DNA of 30,921 nucleotides from Wukongarchaeum sp048886645 (GCA_048886645.1 JBHLKN010000017.1:1-30921); one strand, 5' to 3'; shown: positions 14,705 to 23,517, counted from the stretch's first letter. Program-made: numbers and translations. The notes: generated by a model not told the origin, from the letters alone.

Positions 14705-15717
14705 ATGGATGATAACAAAAAATCAGCTCGAAAATTAATGACTCCTCAGTCTAACGAAATAAGATTTATCTTTTTTTGAGGGAAAGGGGGGTAGGTAAAA
14801 GTGTTAGTTCTGCCGCCACCGCGATATGGTTAGCAGACTAGGGCTATAAGGTCCTTCTTGTTTCCACAGATCTACAAAGAAGTTTTTCAGATATTTTTGA
14901 ACGAGAAATAGGCTATCGATATGCAGAGATCGAAGAAGTACCAAACCTCATCGTAACCGAGGCAGATCAAAAAACCTTAGTACAAGAACACTGGGAAAAA
15001 ATGATAGGCCACCTAAAATACGCGATGGGTGACTCCATCGTTTGGGACTTTTTGGAAAAAGATGTTTCACCGTGTCTCATGGAAATGGCTGCCTTCTACA
15101 AACTCACAGAATTTTTCACAGAAGAAAGCAAATATGCTGACGTGATCATTTTCGATACGGCTCCAAGCGGTCAAGCCATAATGCTGATCAACTTACCCCT
15201 AGTTTGGGCTAAGCGCGAAGCCCAACTCCAAGAACGAAAACCAGCATGGACCAAGGTGGGATTTTGGGGAAAGATTTCAACAACTTTTGTAGGCGAAACT
15301 GGAAAGATGATCCAAGAAATTGATGAAAAAACCCAAAAAATCTCAGAACTTCTCCAAAACTCTAACTGCACAAGTTTCCTCTATGTATTATGGCCTGAAA
15401 GCCTTCCAATAACCGAAACCGAACGTTCAGTAAATGAAATCAAAGACTATGGAATTGATGTGGCAGGTATAATAGTGAATGAAATCTTACCAGAAGAAGA
15501 GATCGAAAAAGCAGGAACAGAATATTTCAAAAAACGTCAGGAAATGCAACAAAAATACGTGAAAATGGTCGAAGAAAAATTTGGAGATAAAGTCATTCTT
15601 CACGTTCCATTAATGGAAACAGAGGTAAAAGGTGTAGATATGCTTCGAAAAATTTCAAAATATTATACGCATAAAAACCTTCCTATCACCTTTTTAGGAA
15701 GGAAAGAAAATGGTTGA
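14705..15717 (+). pseudogene. ArsA-like ATPase, interrupted by two stops and a frameshift
   Basis: Starting at an ATG with a near-perfect SD (AAGGAGG at 14690-14696), the frame reads toward a P-loop but hits TGA at 14777, where Gly is expected in the IFFGGKGGVGKS motif. The G-run 14786-14791 then appears one base short, so the motif continues as GVGKSVSS in another frame. A TAG at 14839 replaces a residue in LAD-x-GYKVLLVSTD. From 14842 to 15717 the frame is open and keeps VIIFDTAPSGQ and the later ArsA-type helices. ArsA-family ATPases drive metalloid efflux or handle tail-anchored proteins. It is either a recent pseudogene or affected by sequence errors. The fragment from ATG 15001 lacks the P-loop. 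Confidence 0.8.
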
Positions 15718-16047
15718 AAATAAATCCGTAAAGCCCAATATTGTGATTATAAGTGGTACATGCTGTTCGCCTGCTTTTAAGAGGTTGATAAATAGACCGT
15801 TAAAAACCTAGAAGAGGCCTTAAAACACTTAGAAATGGATGCAGATATCTCCGTAGCACCTGTAACAGAACTGGTCCAGGCAACCAACCTTTCTTGGGTT
15901 GCCTTGGAAAAAGCTTTTTTGATGTTCAAAAAGGCAGGGATTAAAATGTGTCCTGCAATAGTTTTCGACGATGACTTAGTTTTCGTAGGAGGTATACCCA
16001 CAGTGGAGCAAATAGAGGAAAAACTAACAGAGGCTTATTTGAGGTAG
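15710..16047 (+). pseudogene. Vicinal-Cys thioredoxin-fold (ArsD-like) protein, frameshifted
   Basis: From ATG 15710 (SD GGAAGGAAAG, overlapping the ArsA-like end by 8 nt) the frame encodes an IVIISGTCCSPAF start, a beta strand followed by two adjacent cysteines. Near 15779 the frame shifts by one base, and a TAG at 15793 interrupts the new frame. The rest, TVKNLEEALK onward, is open to a TAG at 16045 and contains MCPAIVFDDDLVFVGGIPT, a thioredoxin-fold cis-Pro region. It aligns along its length with the intact gene at 16053. It may be a metalloid or redox partner of the ArsA-like protein. ATG 15835 would give only the C-terminal 70 residues. Confidence 0.72.
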
Positions 16048-16052
16048 ATCTT

Positions 16053-16508
16053 ATGGAAATTTCTCTCCTATCTGCTGTATGTTGTGATCCAGCTTTTGCA
16101 GAAGCAGATGAAAAGATTAAAAAAGTCATAGAAGAAGCCCTAAAAAGTTTAGGAACCGACACTAAAGTAAAAGTGGTCTCACTTTTTGATATTTTTTTAG
16201 AAGATGCTCTAAAAGAAGAGGATCAAAAACGGATTTACGCCCTGTTTCTCCGTAAAGGTTTAAGCTTTACGCCAGCCATTATGGTAAACGACACCATAAT
16301 CACTATCGGGGAAGAACCTCCAATAGAAGAGATAATTGAAAAACTAAAAAGTCCAAAAGAACACCCAGAACTAGGTGAAATAACAGATGAAGAATGGGCA
16401 ACTGCTGAAAAAGGTGTAAAATTCTTAAAAGAAATACGGACGAGTGAAAATCTACTGGAATTTTTCTTGCCAGGACACGGATATCAAGCAAAAGAAACAA
16501 CAGAATGA
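16053..16508 (+). CDS. Vicinal-Cys thioredoxin-fold protein, intact paralogue
   Basis: A 151-aa protein. It begins MEISLLSAVCCDPAFAEAD, a strand followed by C10-C11, then a helix (KKVIEEALKSLG) and a second half with FTPAIMVNDTIITIGEEPP, matching a thioredoxin-fold cis-Pro loop. The layout follows the disrupted gene upstream: CC-x-PAF, EEALK, PAI and an IEEKL helix. A C-terminal extension of about 45 residues is acidic and unique. GAGGT precedes the ATG by 8 nt, and the upstream TAG is 5 nt away, so it belongs to the same operon. Adjacent cysteines followed by a Trx fold recall ArsD; a thiol-based metalloid or redox role is inference. Confidence 0.7.
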   Translation: MEISLLSAVCCDPAFAEADEKIKKVIEEALKSLGTDTKVKVVSLFDIFLEDALKEEDQKRIYALFLRKGLSFTPAIMVNDTIITIGEEPPIEEIIEKLKSPKEHPELGEITDEEWATAEKGVKFLKEIRTSENLLEFFLPGHGYQAKETTE

Positions 16509-16590
16509 AAGAAAAACCAAATTCCGAGAAAAGTATTTTATGGTATTATGTGTTGAAGATCGGGGGCTACTGAGGGTTATAACAGTAAAA

Positions 16591-16642
16591 AGAGATAGTC
16601 TCTAAAAAGCATTTTAATGTTTTTTCTTTTTTTCTTCTTCTT
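16591..16642 (+). terminator. Hairpin and T-tract between convergent genes
   Basis: A 5-bp hairpin AGAGATAGTCTCT (16591-16603) is followed by a T-rich tract at 16620-16644, suited to stop rightward transcription before the convergent cysS. Confidence 0.45.
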
Positions 16643-18145
16643 TTATGGGATTGAGGTTATTCGCCATTTTGTACCTTCTTGTGTGTCTTCCAAAACTATT
16701 CCTAGCTCTATTAGTTCTCCCCTAATCTTGTCTGCGGTCTCATAATCCTTTTTCTGCCTTGCTTTTTCTCTTATATCTATTATTAGTTTTAATAAGCTGT
16801 TTACCAGTTCTATATCCGCTCCTCCAATACCACGTTTAGCGGGCTCTGGGACTATTTGGAAGAACTCTCCGAGCTCCTTTATCGTTTTTTCTGCTTCCTC
16901 CAAATCTTTCTTCGAATATTTCCCTTCATCTATCGCTTTATTCACCGAAGTAATCAGTTGAAAGAAAAAGGATAACGCTTTCGATGTGTTTAAATCATCC
17001 AACATAGCTTCTACAAAGTTCTCCTTTAGCCTTTCTATCTGATCTGAAAATACTGGGGCCTCTTCTGGAGCCTCCTGCAAACTTTCTTGAATCCGTCTCA
17101 AAGTGTTCGAGATCCTCTCAACATTCTTTTCAGCGGCCTCCAAATCCTTTTCATTATAATCAAGGGGCTTTCTATAATGGGTGGAAGCCATCCAAAGCCT
17201 CAAAGCCTCAGCAGAATGCTTCCGAAGGGCATCCTCCAAACGAATATAATTATCCTTACTTTTCGACATTTTCTCTCCATTAATCGTAAGCAATCCCGTG
17301 TAAACCCAATATCTAACGAAGGGCTTAACGCCAGTAGCTGCTTCTGCTTGGCTGATTTCGGCCTCATGATGGGGCATCATCAGTTCCACTGCTCCCCCAT
17401 GAATATCACACTGAGAACCAAAATACTTCAAAATGAAAACGGTATCCTCTATGTGCCAGCCTGGGAAGCCATCGCCCCATGGAGAAGACCATTTCAAAAC
17501 ATATCCTTTGGGAGCCTTTCTCCAAAGGGCAAAATCTCTCGGATCCTTTTTCTCTTCTCTTACATCAACTCTGGCCCCGGGTAACACCTCTTCAAGTTTC
17601 ACGCCACTGAGTTTACCATATTCTGGAAATTTGGAAATGCTAAAATACACGGATCCGCCTGTAGGGTATGCATAACCTTTTTTGATTAAAGTTTGAGCCA
17701 GTTCAATTATTTCGGGTATGTGAGCGCTTGCTCTTGGCATAATGTTGGGGCGTTTAAGTTTGAGCTTATCTACTGCTTCAAGGTGTTTTCGCATGAAAAA
17801 TTCTACTAACTCCATAGGATGTTTTCTCTCTCTTTTTGCTCTTTTCACTACTTTATCTTCCCCGAAGTCCACATCTCCTTCCAAATGTCCAACATCTGTA
17901 ATATTTTGGATGTAAAAAACATCGAAGCCGAGCCATTCTAAAAAACGCACAAAAACGTCATAAAACGAGTAAGTGCGCCCATGACCTAAATGCACGTAAT
18001 CGTATTCAGTAGTGCCACATACATAAAGCGTCACTTTCCCCTCCTCCAGAGGCACGAAAAACTCCTCACTACGCGACAAAGTGTTATAGAGCTTCAATCT
18101 TCCCCCATACTTCTTAATCCTACTCTCCTCATTCTTGGATTCCAT
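16643..18145 (-). CDS. cysS: Cysteinyl-tRNA synthetase
   Basis: A 500-aa class I synthetase that charges tRNA-Cys. It shows the zinc ligand C43 in YVCGTTEYDY, the HIGH-type HLGH at 52-55, the SQCDIHGGAVELMMPHHEAE block with further zinc and adenylate contacts, and KMSKSKDN. The C-terminal helical anticodon-binding region includes the DALR-like TMMADDLNTS equivalent EAMLDDLNTSKAL. Length is normal. It lies 73 nt downstream of the polyprenyl synthase on the same strand and may share its transcript. Its presence indicates direct Cys-tRNA charging rather than reliance on SepRS/SepCysS alone. Confidence 0.97.
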   Translation of the reverse strand: MESKNEESRIKKYGGRLKLYNTLSRSEEFFVPLEEGKVTLYVCGTTEYDYVHLGHGRTYSFYDVFVRFLEWLGFDVFYIQNITDVGHLEGDVDFGEDKVVKRAKRERKHPMELVEFFMRKHLEAVDKLKLKRPNIMPRASAHIPEIIELAQTLIKKGYAYPTGGSVYFSISKFPEYGKLSGVKLEEVLPGARVDVREEKKDPRDFALWRKAPKGYVLKWSSPWGDGFPGWHIEDTVFILKYFGSQCDIHGGAVELMMPHHEAEISQAEAATGVKPFVRYWVYTGLLTINGEKMSKSKDNYIRLEDALRKHSAEALRLWMASTHYRKPLDYNEKDLEAAEKNVERISNTLRRIQESLQEAPEEAPVFSDQIERLKENFVEAMLDDLNTSKALSFFFQLITSVNKAIDEGKYSKKDLEEAEKTIKELGEFFQIVPEPAKRGIGGADIELVNSLLKLIIDIREKARQKKDYETADKIRGELIELGIVLEDTQEGTKWRITSIP

Positions 18146-18218
18146 GGGTTAAACACCAACCATCGACCAACTAAAATTAATACTTGTATGAAGAGCAATA
18201 TGTTAAATATTTGTATTT

Positions 18219-19301
18219 TTAGGTGTACCAGTCAAGATTCTCAGCTACATAGTTAACGAATTGTTTGAATTCTTGTCTTGTTTTTTGGTCGATTTTTAGC
18301 TTTTCTAGGATTTTTATAGCTTCTGTTGCATGATTTCTAGCTGCATGTTTTGCTTCTGTTAGCCCGTATTCGCGCATAATGTCTTTTGCTTCTAGGATTT
18401 CTTCCTCTGTTTTAGTTTTGTTTTTTAGAATTTCTAAAAGTCTTTGTTTTTTATTTGTTGGCGCTTTTTCTAAGGCTATGGTTACATGGAGAGGTTTTTT
18501 CCCGAGAATTATGTCACCAGTAGCAGGTCTGCCGTAAACTTCTTTAGTAGTGAATGCTCCTATGATGTCGTCTATTATATCGAAGGCAAATCCTATATGA
18601 GATCCACACTCTTCAACCATTTTCAGCTCTTCATCTGGTACCTCGGCAAGGATTGCTCCTATAGTTAATGTTGTTTTGAAAAGCTGTGAAGCGCGTTTGG
18701 AAGCCATTATTTCCCACTCTTTTTTATTTGGGGGGGAAAACTCGAATAAAAGGTCTAAAATTTGGCTCTCGTTTACAAATTGAAAATCTTTATTGAGAGC
18801 GCCAATCACCCTCATGGTAAGATCTCTATCAAACCCTGCTTTATTGATGGCTTTAAAAGCGAGAGAAAATAGTATGTTTCCTGTGAAAACTGCCATACTT
18901 TCTCCAAAACTCGGAAATCCCCTACTAGCCTCCGAATCTCTACCATATCTCTTCTCTATTAAGTTTTCAAACAGTTTATGAATCGATGGTTCTCCTCTCC
19001 GCATATCGTCCAAATCAACTACATCATCATGGATCAAAATGGAATGGCGATAAATTTCAATACCTGCACAAACCTTCAGAATTTCATCATCTATCTCCCC
19101 CTTGTATCCTTTATAGATTAACAATGTGCTTATTGAGGCTAATCTTTTTCCTGGTCTAAAGATGTAATCCTTAAGAAGCTCAAAAGTCTCCTTAATGAAA
19201 GGATGATACTTTTCCGCTTCAACGATGTTATCTTTCAAAAACTTTAGAGTCTCTTTCTCTATAAGTTCTCCATATTCTAACAATATCTCTTCAACACTCA
19301 A
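18219..19301 (-). CDS. Polyprenyl (geranylgeranyl/farnesyl) diphosphate synthase
   Basis: A 360-aa trans-prenyltransferase making the isoprenoid chains of archaeal ether lipids. The GKRL (51-54) substrate site, the first aspartate-rich motif D92-D93-x2-D96 followed by R101-R102-G and the second motif FDIIDDIIG (near 230) are all present. GDIILGKKPLHVTIALEKA is the usual flexible-loop segment. Residues upstream of the first motif set chain length but cannot be read reliably by eye. Start ATG 19301 is followed by a normal-length protein. It is the upstream partner of cysS. Confidence 0.93.
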   Translation of the reverse strand: MSVEEILLEYGELIEKETLKFLKDNIVEAEKYHPFIKETFELLKDYIFRPGKRLASISTLLIYKGYKGEIDDEILKVCAGIEIYRHSILIHDDVVDLDDMRRGEPSIHKLFENLIEKRYGRDSEASRGFPSFGESMAVFTGNILFSLAFKAINKAGFDRDLTMRVIGALNKDFQFVNESQILDLLFEFSPPNKKEWEIMASKRASQLFKTTLTIGAILAEVPDEELKMVEECGSHIGFAFDIIDDIIGAFTTKEVYGRPATGDIILGKKPLHVTIALEKAPTNKKQRLLEILKNKTKTEEEILEAKDIMREYGLTEAKHAARNHATEAIKILEKLKIDQKTRQEFKQFVNYVAENLDWYT

Positions 19302-19353
19302 TGTTTGATCACCACTGAACTAGGAAAATATGCAAATAAGCTTGTTAAACCTG

Positions 19354-19475
19354 TTTTTGTAACTATTTAAGTCGAGAAACTATAAAATTTACCTTTCCTC
19401 GCCCTTTAATAACTCCCAAGACCGCTAATTTTTTATACTTAAATGACAAAAAGGCAATAGATTTGGCTTTGGAAG
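19354..19475 (+). repeat. Shared upstream region, copy A
   Basis: The region resembles 22790-22912 in order and spacing: TTTTGTAAC, then TTTAAGT-GAGAA-CTATAA, then a TTTTTATACYTAAAT TATA-like block, then TTGGCTTTGGAAG. The last element lies about 94 nt before the TTG start of the membrane-protein gene at 19556 and falls near the predicted transcription start, which implies a leader of about 90 nt. Copied promoter and leader regions point to a segmental duplication. Confidence 0.65.
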
Positions 19476-19555
19476 TAAAAGCTCTCAAAACATATTCTTA
19501 AAAATGATTCTAAACCATTGAAGAGGAGAAAAAGAGAAATATAGGAGGGGATACC

Positions 19556-19933
19556 TTGAGGGAAAAAGAGGGAACTTTTAGTGAATACAAAACAGCTTTT
19601 ACAGCAGCTTTTACATTGCTTCTATTAGGCGCTATCATGATACTAATCGCTAATTATATAATTAACGATGCAAATATTGAACGTTCTTACGGTGATCTTG
19701 ATGATGCAGGTTACAAAAACGCTAGGGAAACCAGCCTACTGATGGCTACCTTTGGCAGCTTGATAATAATCATTGGAGGCATATTACTCGCAATAAAAAC
19801 TTTTTACCTAGCATTAGAGTCTGATTTGATTGAAAGTGAGAATGTCAGAGCGGGTTTATTAGTCTTTGTGGGATTGATTCTAGCTTTTGTTGCTATTCGG
19901 GGCGGTTCATTTTACGTATACTACTTTTTCTAA
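19556..19933 (+). CDS. Small three-helix membrane protein, paralogue A
   Basis: A 125-aa protein with three hydrophobic segments (about 15-33, 59-82 and 96-116) and a short acidic loop between the first two (NIERSYGDLDDAGYKNARE). It starts at TTG with a strong SD (AGGAGGGG). It is clearly related to the protein at 23002: shared REKEG/SEKEG start, TLLLLG, YK-AR, and a third helix with SE-RA-LL-F-LILAF. No enzymatic motif is visible; function is unknown. The flanks are also duplicated. Confidence 0.75.
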   Translation: MREKEGTFSEYKTAFTAAFTLLLLGAIMILIANYIINDANIERSYGDLDDAGYKNARETSLLMATFGSLIIIIGGILLAIKTFYLALESDLIESENVRAGLLVFVGLILAFVAIRGGSFYVYYFF

Positions 19934-20080
19934 TGTCAAAAAGGCGAAAAACCTGAAAGATTTTCTGTCGTAACTAGAGAGTAATAATGCTAAAAAGCTG
20001 TTCCTTTGTTATTATAACGTGGTCTTTCCAGTTTTATTGTGAAATTAGTCTTGTGAAAAGCGCTGAAAAACTTTTAAAAA

Positions 20081-20527
20081 TCATTCAATTGAAACGTTCG
20101 CTAGTTTGACAACGAATTCTTCTTCAAAAAACGTTTCAAAAAGTAATTCTACTTCAGAACTAATATCAGGTAATTCAACGTTGAAAGAAAGCTGACCCCA
20201 TCTCTCACGGGGGACATCTTCAAGTAAGCTAACAAATTCTTTCCTAATTACCTTTGTACCGGCAGAAATTACTGTTAAAAATGAACCGTCGTGATCGAAA
20301 CCTATGTAGATGTTGAAAGAAACTTGAATCTTTTTTCGCGGAGGGTCTAGAGTTTTAACCAAGGAAAAATCGCAAATAGGCATGCCTTCAGGATCAGGGA
20401 CTGACTCTAACTGAAAAACTTCAGCTTTCAAATCTTCGTCAAAAATTCTATTTGGACCCTTTGCTCTTTTCATTTTAAAAGAAAAATTGGAGGGTGAACT
20501 GGATGAACCCTCACTCAATAGAATCAC
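20081..20527 (-). CDS. Hypothetical beta-rich protein coupled to the phospholipase-like gene
   Basis: A 148-aa protein without signal peptide, cysteine cluster or known motif. The N-terminus is Ser-rich (LSEGSSSSPSNFSF) and the remainder alternates beta-strand-like stretches (KIQVSFNIYIGFDHDGSFLT; QLSFNVELPDISSEVELLFE). Its ATG lies inside the end of the upstream gene, overlapping by 17 nt, so translation is probably coupled. It may form a complex with, or modulate, the surface protein made just before it; that is inference. I do not recognise the family. Confidence 0.6.
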   Translation of the reverse strand: MILLSEGSSSSPSNFSFKMKRAKGPNRIFDEDLKAEVFQLESVPDPEGMPICDFSLVKTLDPPRKKIQVSFNIYIGFDHDGSFLTVISAGTKVIRKEFVSLLEDVPRERWGQLSFNVELPDISSEVELLFETFFEEEFVVKLANVSIE

Positions 20528-21476
20528 CCCTTCTATTACGTGATCTAGTGATTACCACAATGGCTATGATCATCACAGTGAACACCGAAATAAAAGACAA
20601 GGTTAAGAAATCGCCTTCAGAAACACCTGATTCTGTTGTTAGTTTATTGAGAACAGCGGCAATGTAGTTAACGGCAAGGTTAATCGATTCTGTAACTCTA
20701 TCCTTAAACTCTCCTTCTGGCCAAGTATCAGCTTGACCATACCATGCATCTGAACCCGGGTTTCCATCGGTTAAACCAGGGTAATTGCTATCCATCCACT
20801 GATAATTATGAGTACCACCGGAATCGTTGAATGTATCCCAACCCATTTCCTTCGCTGCATTATATGCGGAAATATCCTCCAATGTGCCATCAAATGTGAT
20901 AGTGAAAGTGTTAGATGTACGATCAGAAGCAGAAGCATTGAAATAATCAGCAATAATAGTTCCTTCAACATCATCCTCAAAATAACTGTGAATCACTTCA
21001 CCTGTCATAACATGACCCCAAACTGCCATATCCGCGATGTAGTGAGTCATGGCTCCTGCGTAATATGCTGCTAGATCGAGGTTGTCATTTTGTAGCTCTG
21101 CGAAGGCTTTATCATATTCTTCTTGAGCTCTTGTGCTCGCATCATCTTCGTCTGTGACAAAGGTTCCATCTATGTTGTAGTAATTATGGTGTTTTCCTGT
21201 GTCTTGGTATCCACCTACTCCTTCATAGGATCCACCCAAATTATCAGGAGCACTTGTGCCCCATAGAAAAACTGCTAAGTTGTCTGTAAGCCATCCTCGG
21301 GTGGCTGTTGGTAGTAGCCTATATGCTTCTTCTGCGATCCAGTCGTGTGTTCCGTATCCAGGGTTATCAGCTGTCCCCCAACCAGTTATATGGTCGTTGT
21401 TCCATGAAACACTAGGCTGGATAGAAACTAAAAGAAAGAGAGAGGTAAAAACTATTATAAAAACGGTTTTTTTCAA
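20511..21476 (-). CDS. Secreted, membrane-anchored zinc phospholipase C-like protein
   Basis: A 321-aa protein. An N-terminal signal peptide (KK, then hydrophobic 4-17) ends near SVS, leaving a mature N-terminal Trp (W25), as in the zinc phospholipases C where the first Trp is a zinc ligand. H44-D45, D78, H96-H97 and H145-x3-D149-x5-H155 follow. The last trio has exactly the spacing of H118, D122 and H128 in the Bacillus cereus enzyme. A C-terminal membrane segment (about 292-312) and RSRNRR hold the protein on the outer face. The start is TTG 21476 with GGGGTAG upstream. It probably cleaves a phosphodiester in lipid or another phosphate ester; the substrate is unknown. Confidence 0.82.
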   Translation of the reverse strand: MKKTVFIIVFTSLFLLVSIQPSVSWNNDHITGWGTADNPGYGTHDWIAEEAYRLLPTATRGWLTDNLAVFLWGTSAPDNLGGSYEGVGGYQDTGKHHNYYNIDGTFVTDEDDASTRAQEEYDKAFAELQNDNLDLAAYYAGAMTHYIADMAVWGHVMTGEVIHSYFEDDVEGTIIADYFNASASDRTSNTFTITFDGTLEDISAYNAAKEMGWDTFNDSGGTHNYQWMDSNYPGLTDGNPGSDAWYGQADTWPEGEFKDRVTESINLAVNYIAAVLNKLTTESGVSEGDFLTLSFISVFTVMIIAIVVITRSRNRRGDSIE

Positions 21477-21730
21477 TTTGGATCTACCCCATTTTTATCC
21501 TACTTAAATGGTCTTATCACTACTAAAGTTTTCGCAATGGAGTTTAGAGATAAATAAAGGATAAGTAACTCTTTATTGATTTATAACTTAAATAAGTAAA
21601 AGATAATTTGGACATATATACCCGCTGTAAAAACTCATTTAAAGATATATTTAAGAGCGATAAACCGGAAATCTAAAAACGTTGTTGGTCTAACTTTTTG
21701 TTGTATTTGTTGTGGAAGAAGGTGGGATGA

Positions 21731-22762
21731 ATGGTTGAAAAAAAGGAAGAAATTCAAGAACTCTTTATTCCTCTTGATAAGGTACTTTTTTTGACGAAGG
21801 AGGAGACTGAAAGTTGTGTGGAGATGTGGGAGGTTATGGAGGCTGTGGAGTGGGCATTCGCGCAGAAAGCTAATGGGAATACGCAGATGCCTGCAAAGAA
21901 CTATGTTTTTTTTGATAAATATGACGGAGATTTTCGGGTTATGCCTGCTTATTTGGAAGAGAATGATATAGCTGGTGTTAAAATTGTTAATGTCCATCCG
22001 AAAAATCGCAAACTTTTCAACCTTCCCTCTGTGATGGCTGTCGTACTTATGATAGATCCAAGAAATGGGCTCATTTATAGCATAATGAATGGAACGCATT
22101 TAACCGCCCTTAGAACAGGGGCGTCAGGCGGTATCGCTATAAAATATTTAGCGCGCAAGAACAGCGAAATTATGGGACTCATAGGAGCAGGCATACAGGC
22201 AAGAACTCAGCTTGAGGCTGCTTTCCACGCGATCAATCTTAGAAAATGTTTCGTTTATGATGTAGTGAAAGCTGCTGCGGAATCTTTCAAAGAAAAGATG
22301 GAGAAAAAACTTGACGTGGAGATAGTTGTAGTGGATGAACCGCGAAAAGCTGTAGAAAATGTTGATATTTTAACGACAGTGACTCCTGCTAGATCGCCGG
22401 TAGTAAAAGAGGAGTGGATTGACAAGGGAACCCACATTAACGCTATAGGAGCCGATGCCCCGGGGAAACAGGAACTGGAATCAACATTACTGAAACAGGC
22501 AAAAATAGTGATTGATGATTGGGAACAAGCGATTCACAGCGGTGAAGTAAACGTTCCTCTCTTGAAAGGAATAATTAAGGAAAGCGCAATTTATGCAGAG
22601 CTTGGCGAGATTATAATAGGAAAAAAGCCGGGTAGGGAGAATGAGGAGGAAATAACCATATTTGATAGCACGGGTCTTGCCATCCAAGACGTTTCTACCG
22701 GTTGGGTGATATACCAAAAGGCTAGAAGAAAAAAGATTGGAACATGGTTACAGATAGTTTAA
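21731..22762 (+). CDS. Ornithine cyclodeaminase / mu-crystallin family (possibly alanine dehydrogenase)
   Basis: A 343-aa NAD(P)-dependent enzyme. The catalytic-domain residues are visible in GVKIVNVHPKN (Lys) and GTHLTALRTGASGGIA (Arg), the Rossmann motif in GLIGAGIQARTQLEA, and the proton-relay aspartate region in INAIGADAPGKQEL. The family includes ornithine cyclodeaminase, archaeal alanine dehydrogenase and imine reductases; sequence alone does not decide among them. ATG 21731 has AGGTGGG just upstream. It diverges from the phospholipase-like gene across a 254-bp AT-rich promoter region. Confidence 0.9.
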   Translation: MVEKKEEIQELFIPLDKVLFLTKEETESCVEMWEVMEAVEWAFAQKANGNTQMPAKNYVFFDKYDGDFRVMPAYLEENDIAGVKIVNVHPKNRKLFNLPSVMAVVLMIDPRNGLIYSIMNGTHLTALRTGASGGIAIKYLARKNSEIMGLIGAGIQARTQLEAAFHAINLRKCFVYDVVKAAAESFKEKMEKKLDVEIVVVDEPRKAVENVDILTTVTPARSPVVKEEWIDKGTHINAIGADAPGKQELESTLLKQAKIVIDDWEQAIHSGEVNVPLLKGIIKESAIYAELGEIIIGKKPGRENEEEITIFDSTGLAIQDVSTGWVIYQKARRKKIGTWLQIV

Positions 22763-22789
22763 CCCACCCCCTTTTTAGTTATTGTACAG

Positions 22790-22912
22790 ATTTTGTAACC
22801 CTTTAAGTTGAGAATCTATAAGACTCCCCATTCCCTCCTCTTAATAGCCCCTTCGCAGGCACTATTTTTTTATACCTAAATCACTAAGGATCAACAAGCT
22901 TGGCTTTGGAAG
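22790..22912 (+). repeat. Shared upstream region, copy B
   Basis: This is the counterpart of 19354-19475, with the same order of elements: TTTTGTAAC, TTTAAGTTGAGAATCTATAA, TTTTTTTATACCTAAATC and TTGGCTTTGGAAG (22900-22912). The last lies about 100 nt before the TTG start at 23002. Similarity continues weakly downstream of both genes. Confidence 0.65.
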
Positions 22913-23001
22913 AAAAAATATAGTATGACCTAAAAACTTCCAAAAACATCCCTAAAAACTTTAAAGCGTTGGGTAAAAAAGGTGAATAAGGGGTTTATAC
23001 T

Positions 23002-23367
23002 TTGAGTGAAAAAGAAGGGCAAATTCCTAGCTCATATAAAATAGGTTTTGTTATAGGTTTTACTTTGCTCTTATTAGGGGGTATCTTTTTCCAAGTCGGG
23101 ATTCAGATGTGGGATCAAGCTACCATAGATTATCCCCAGCAAACTGGAGATGATTATAAAGAGGCTAGAAAAAACGGTTTATGGACGCGGACATTCGCTA
23201 CCTGGTTATTCGTCATAGGTGGTTTTATAATTGCGATTTTAGCTCTATTCTTAGCACTAAATCCTCAATTGGTTGAAAGCGAAACATTCAGAGCAAGTTT
23301 ATTAATTTTTGCAGCATTAATTTTAGCTTTTATAGTCGCTTGGAATGGTGTAGCTCTAACAGATTAA
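23002..23367 (+). CDS. Small three-helix membrane protein, paralogue B
   Basis: A 121-aa protein with three hydrophobic segments (about 15-33, 56-80 and 92-112). It is homologous to the 19556 protein across its whole length (FTLLLLGGI; YKEAR; SETFRASLLIFAALILAF). The loop between helices one and two is longer and less acidic. Start TTG; the AAGGGG upstream is a fair SD. No function can be assigned. The HEAT-repeat gene follows in the same direction after 150 nt, which includes a short AAACC/GGTTT hairpin at 23387-23402. Confidence 0.75.
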   Translation: MSEKEGQIPSSYKIGFVIGFTLLLLGGIFFQVGIQMWDQATIDYPQQTGDDYKEARKNGLWTRTFATWLFVIGGFIIAILALFLALNPQLVESETFRASLLIFAALILAFIVAWNGVALTD

Positions 23368-23517
23368 CAACGTTTTAATAAGCAAAAAACCCGAAGAGGT
23401 TTCTTGTCTTAAATGAGAAGTCGTAAGGCTGAAAAATAGTGTTTTTTAGGGTTAATTTTTTACCTTATTTTTACTAATTATTAGTCTTGTTTGTGATCAT
23501 AATGTGGTGTTGTAGAT

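Noticed and set aside
14777..14779. TGA in the ArsA-like P-loop as selenocysteine
   Set aside because: The position is a Gly in the P-loop motif, not a Cys or redox site, and I see no SECIS-like hairpin; a frameshift follows within 10 bases.
14839..15795. TAG codons in the ArsA-like and Trx-like genes as pyrrolysine or other recoding
   Set aside because: They occur with a TGA and frameshifts in the same 1 kb, which recoding of TAG does not explain; TAG also ends sufB, the Trx-like genes, the HEAT gene and the second tnpB normally. Decay or sequence error is simpler.
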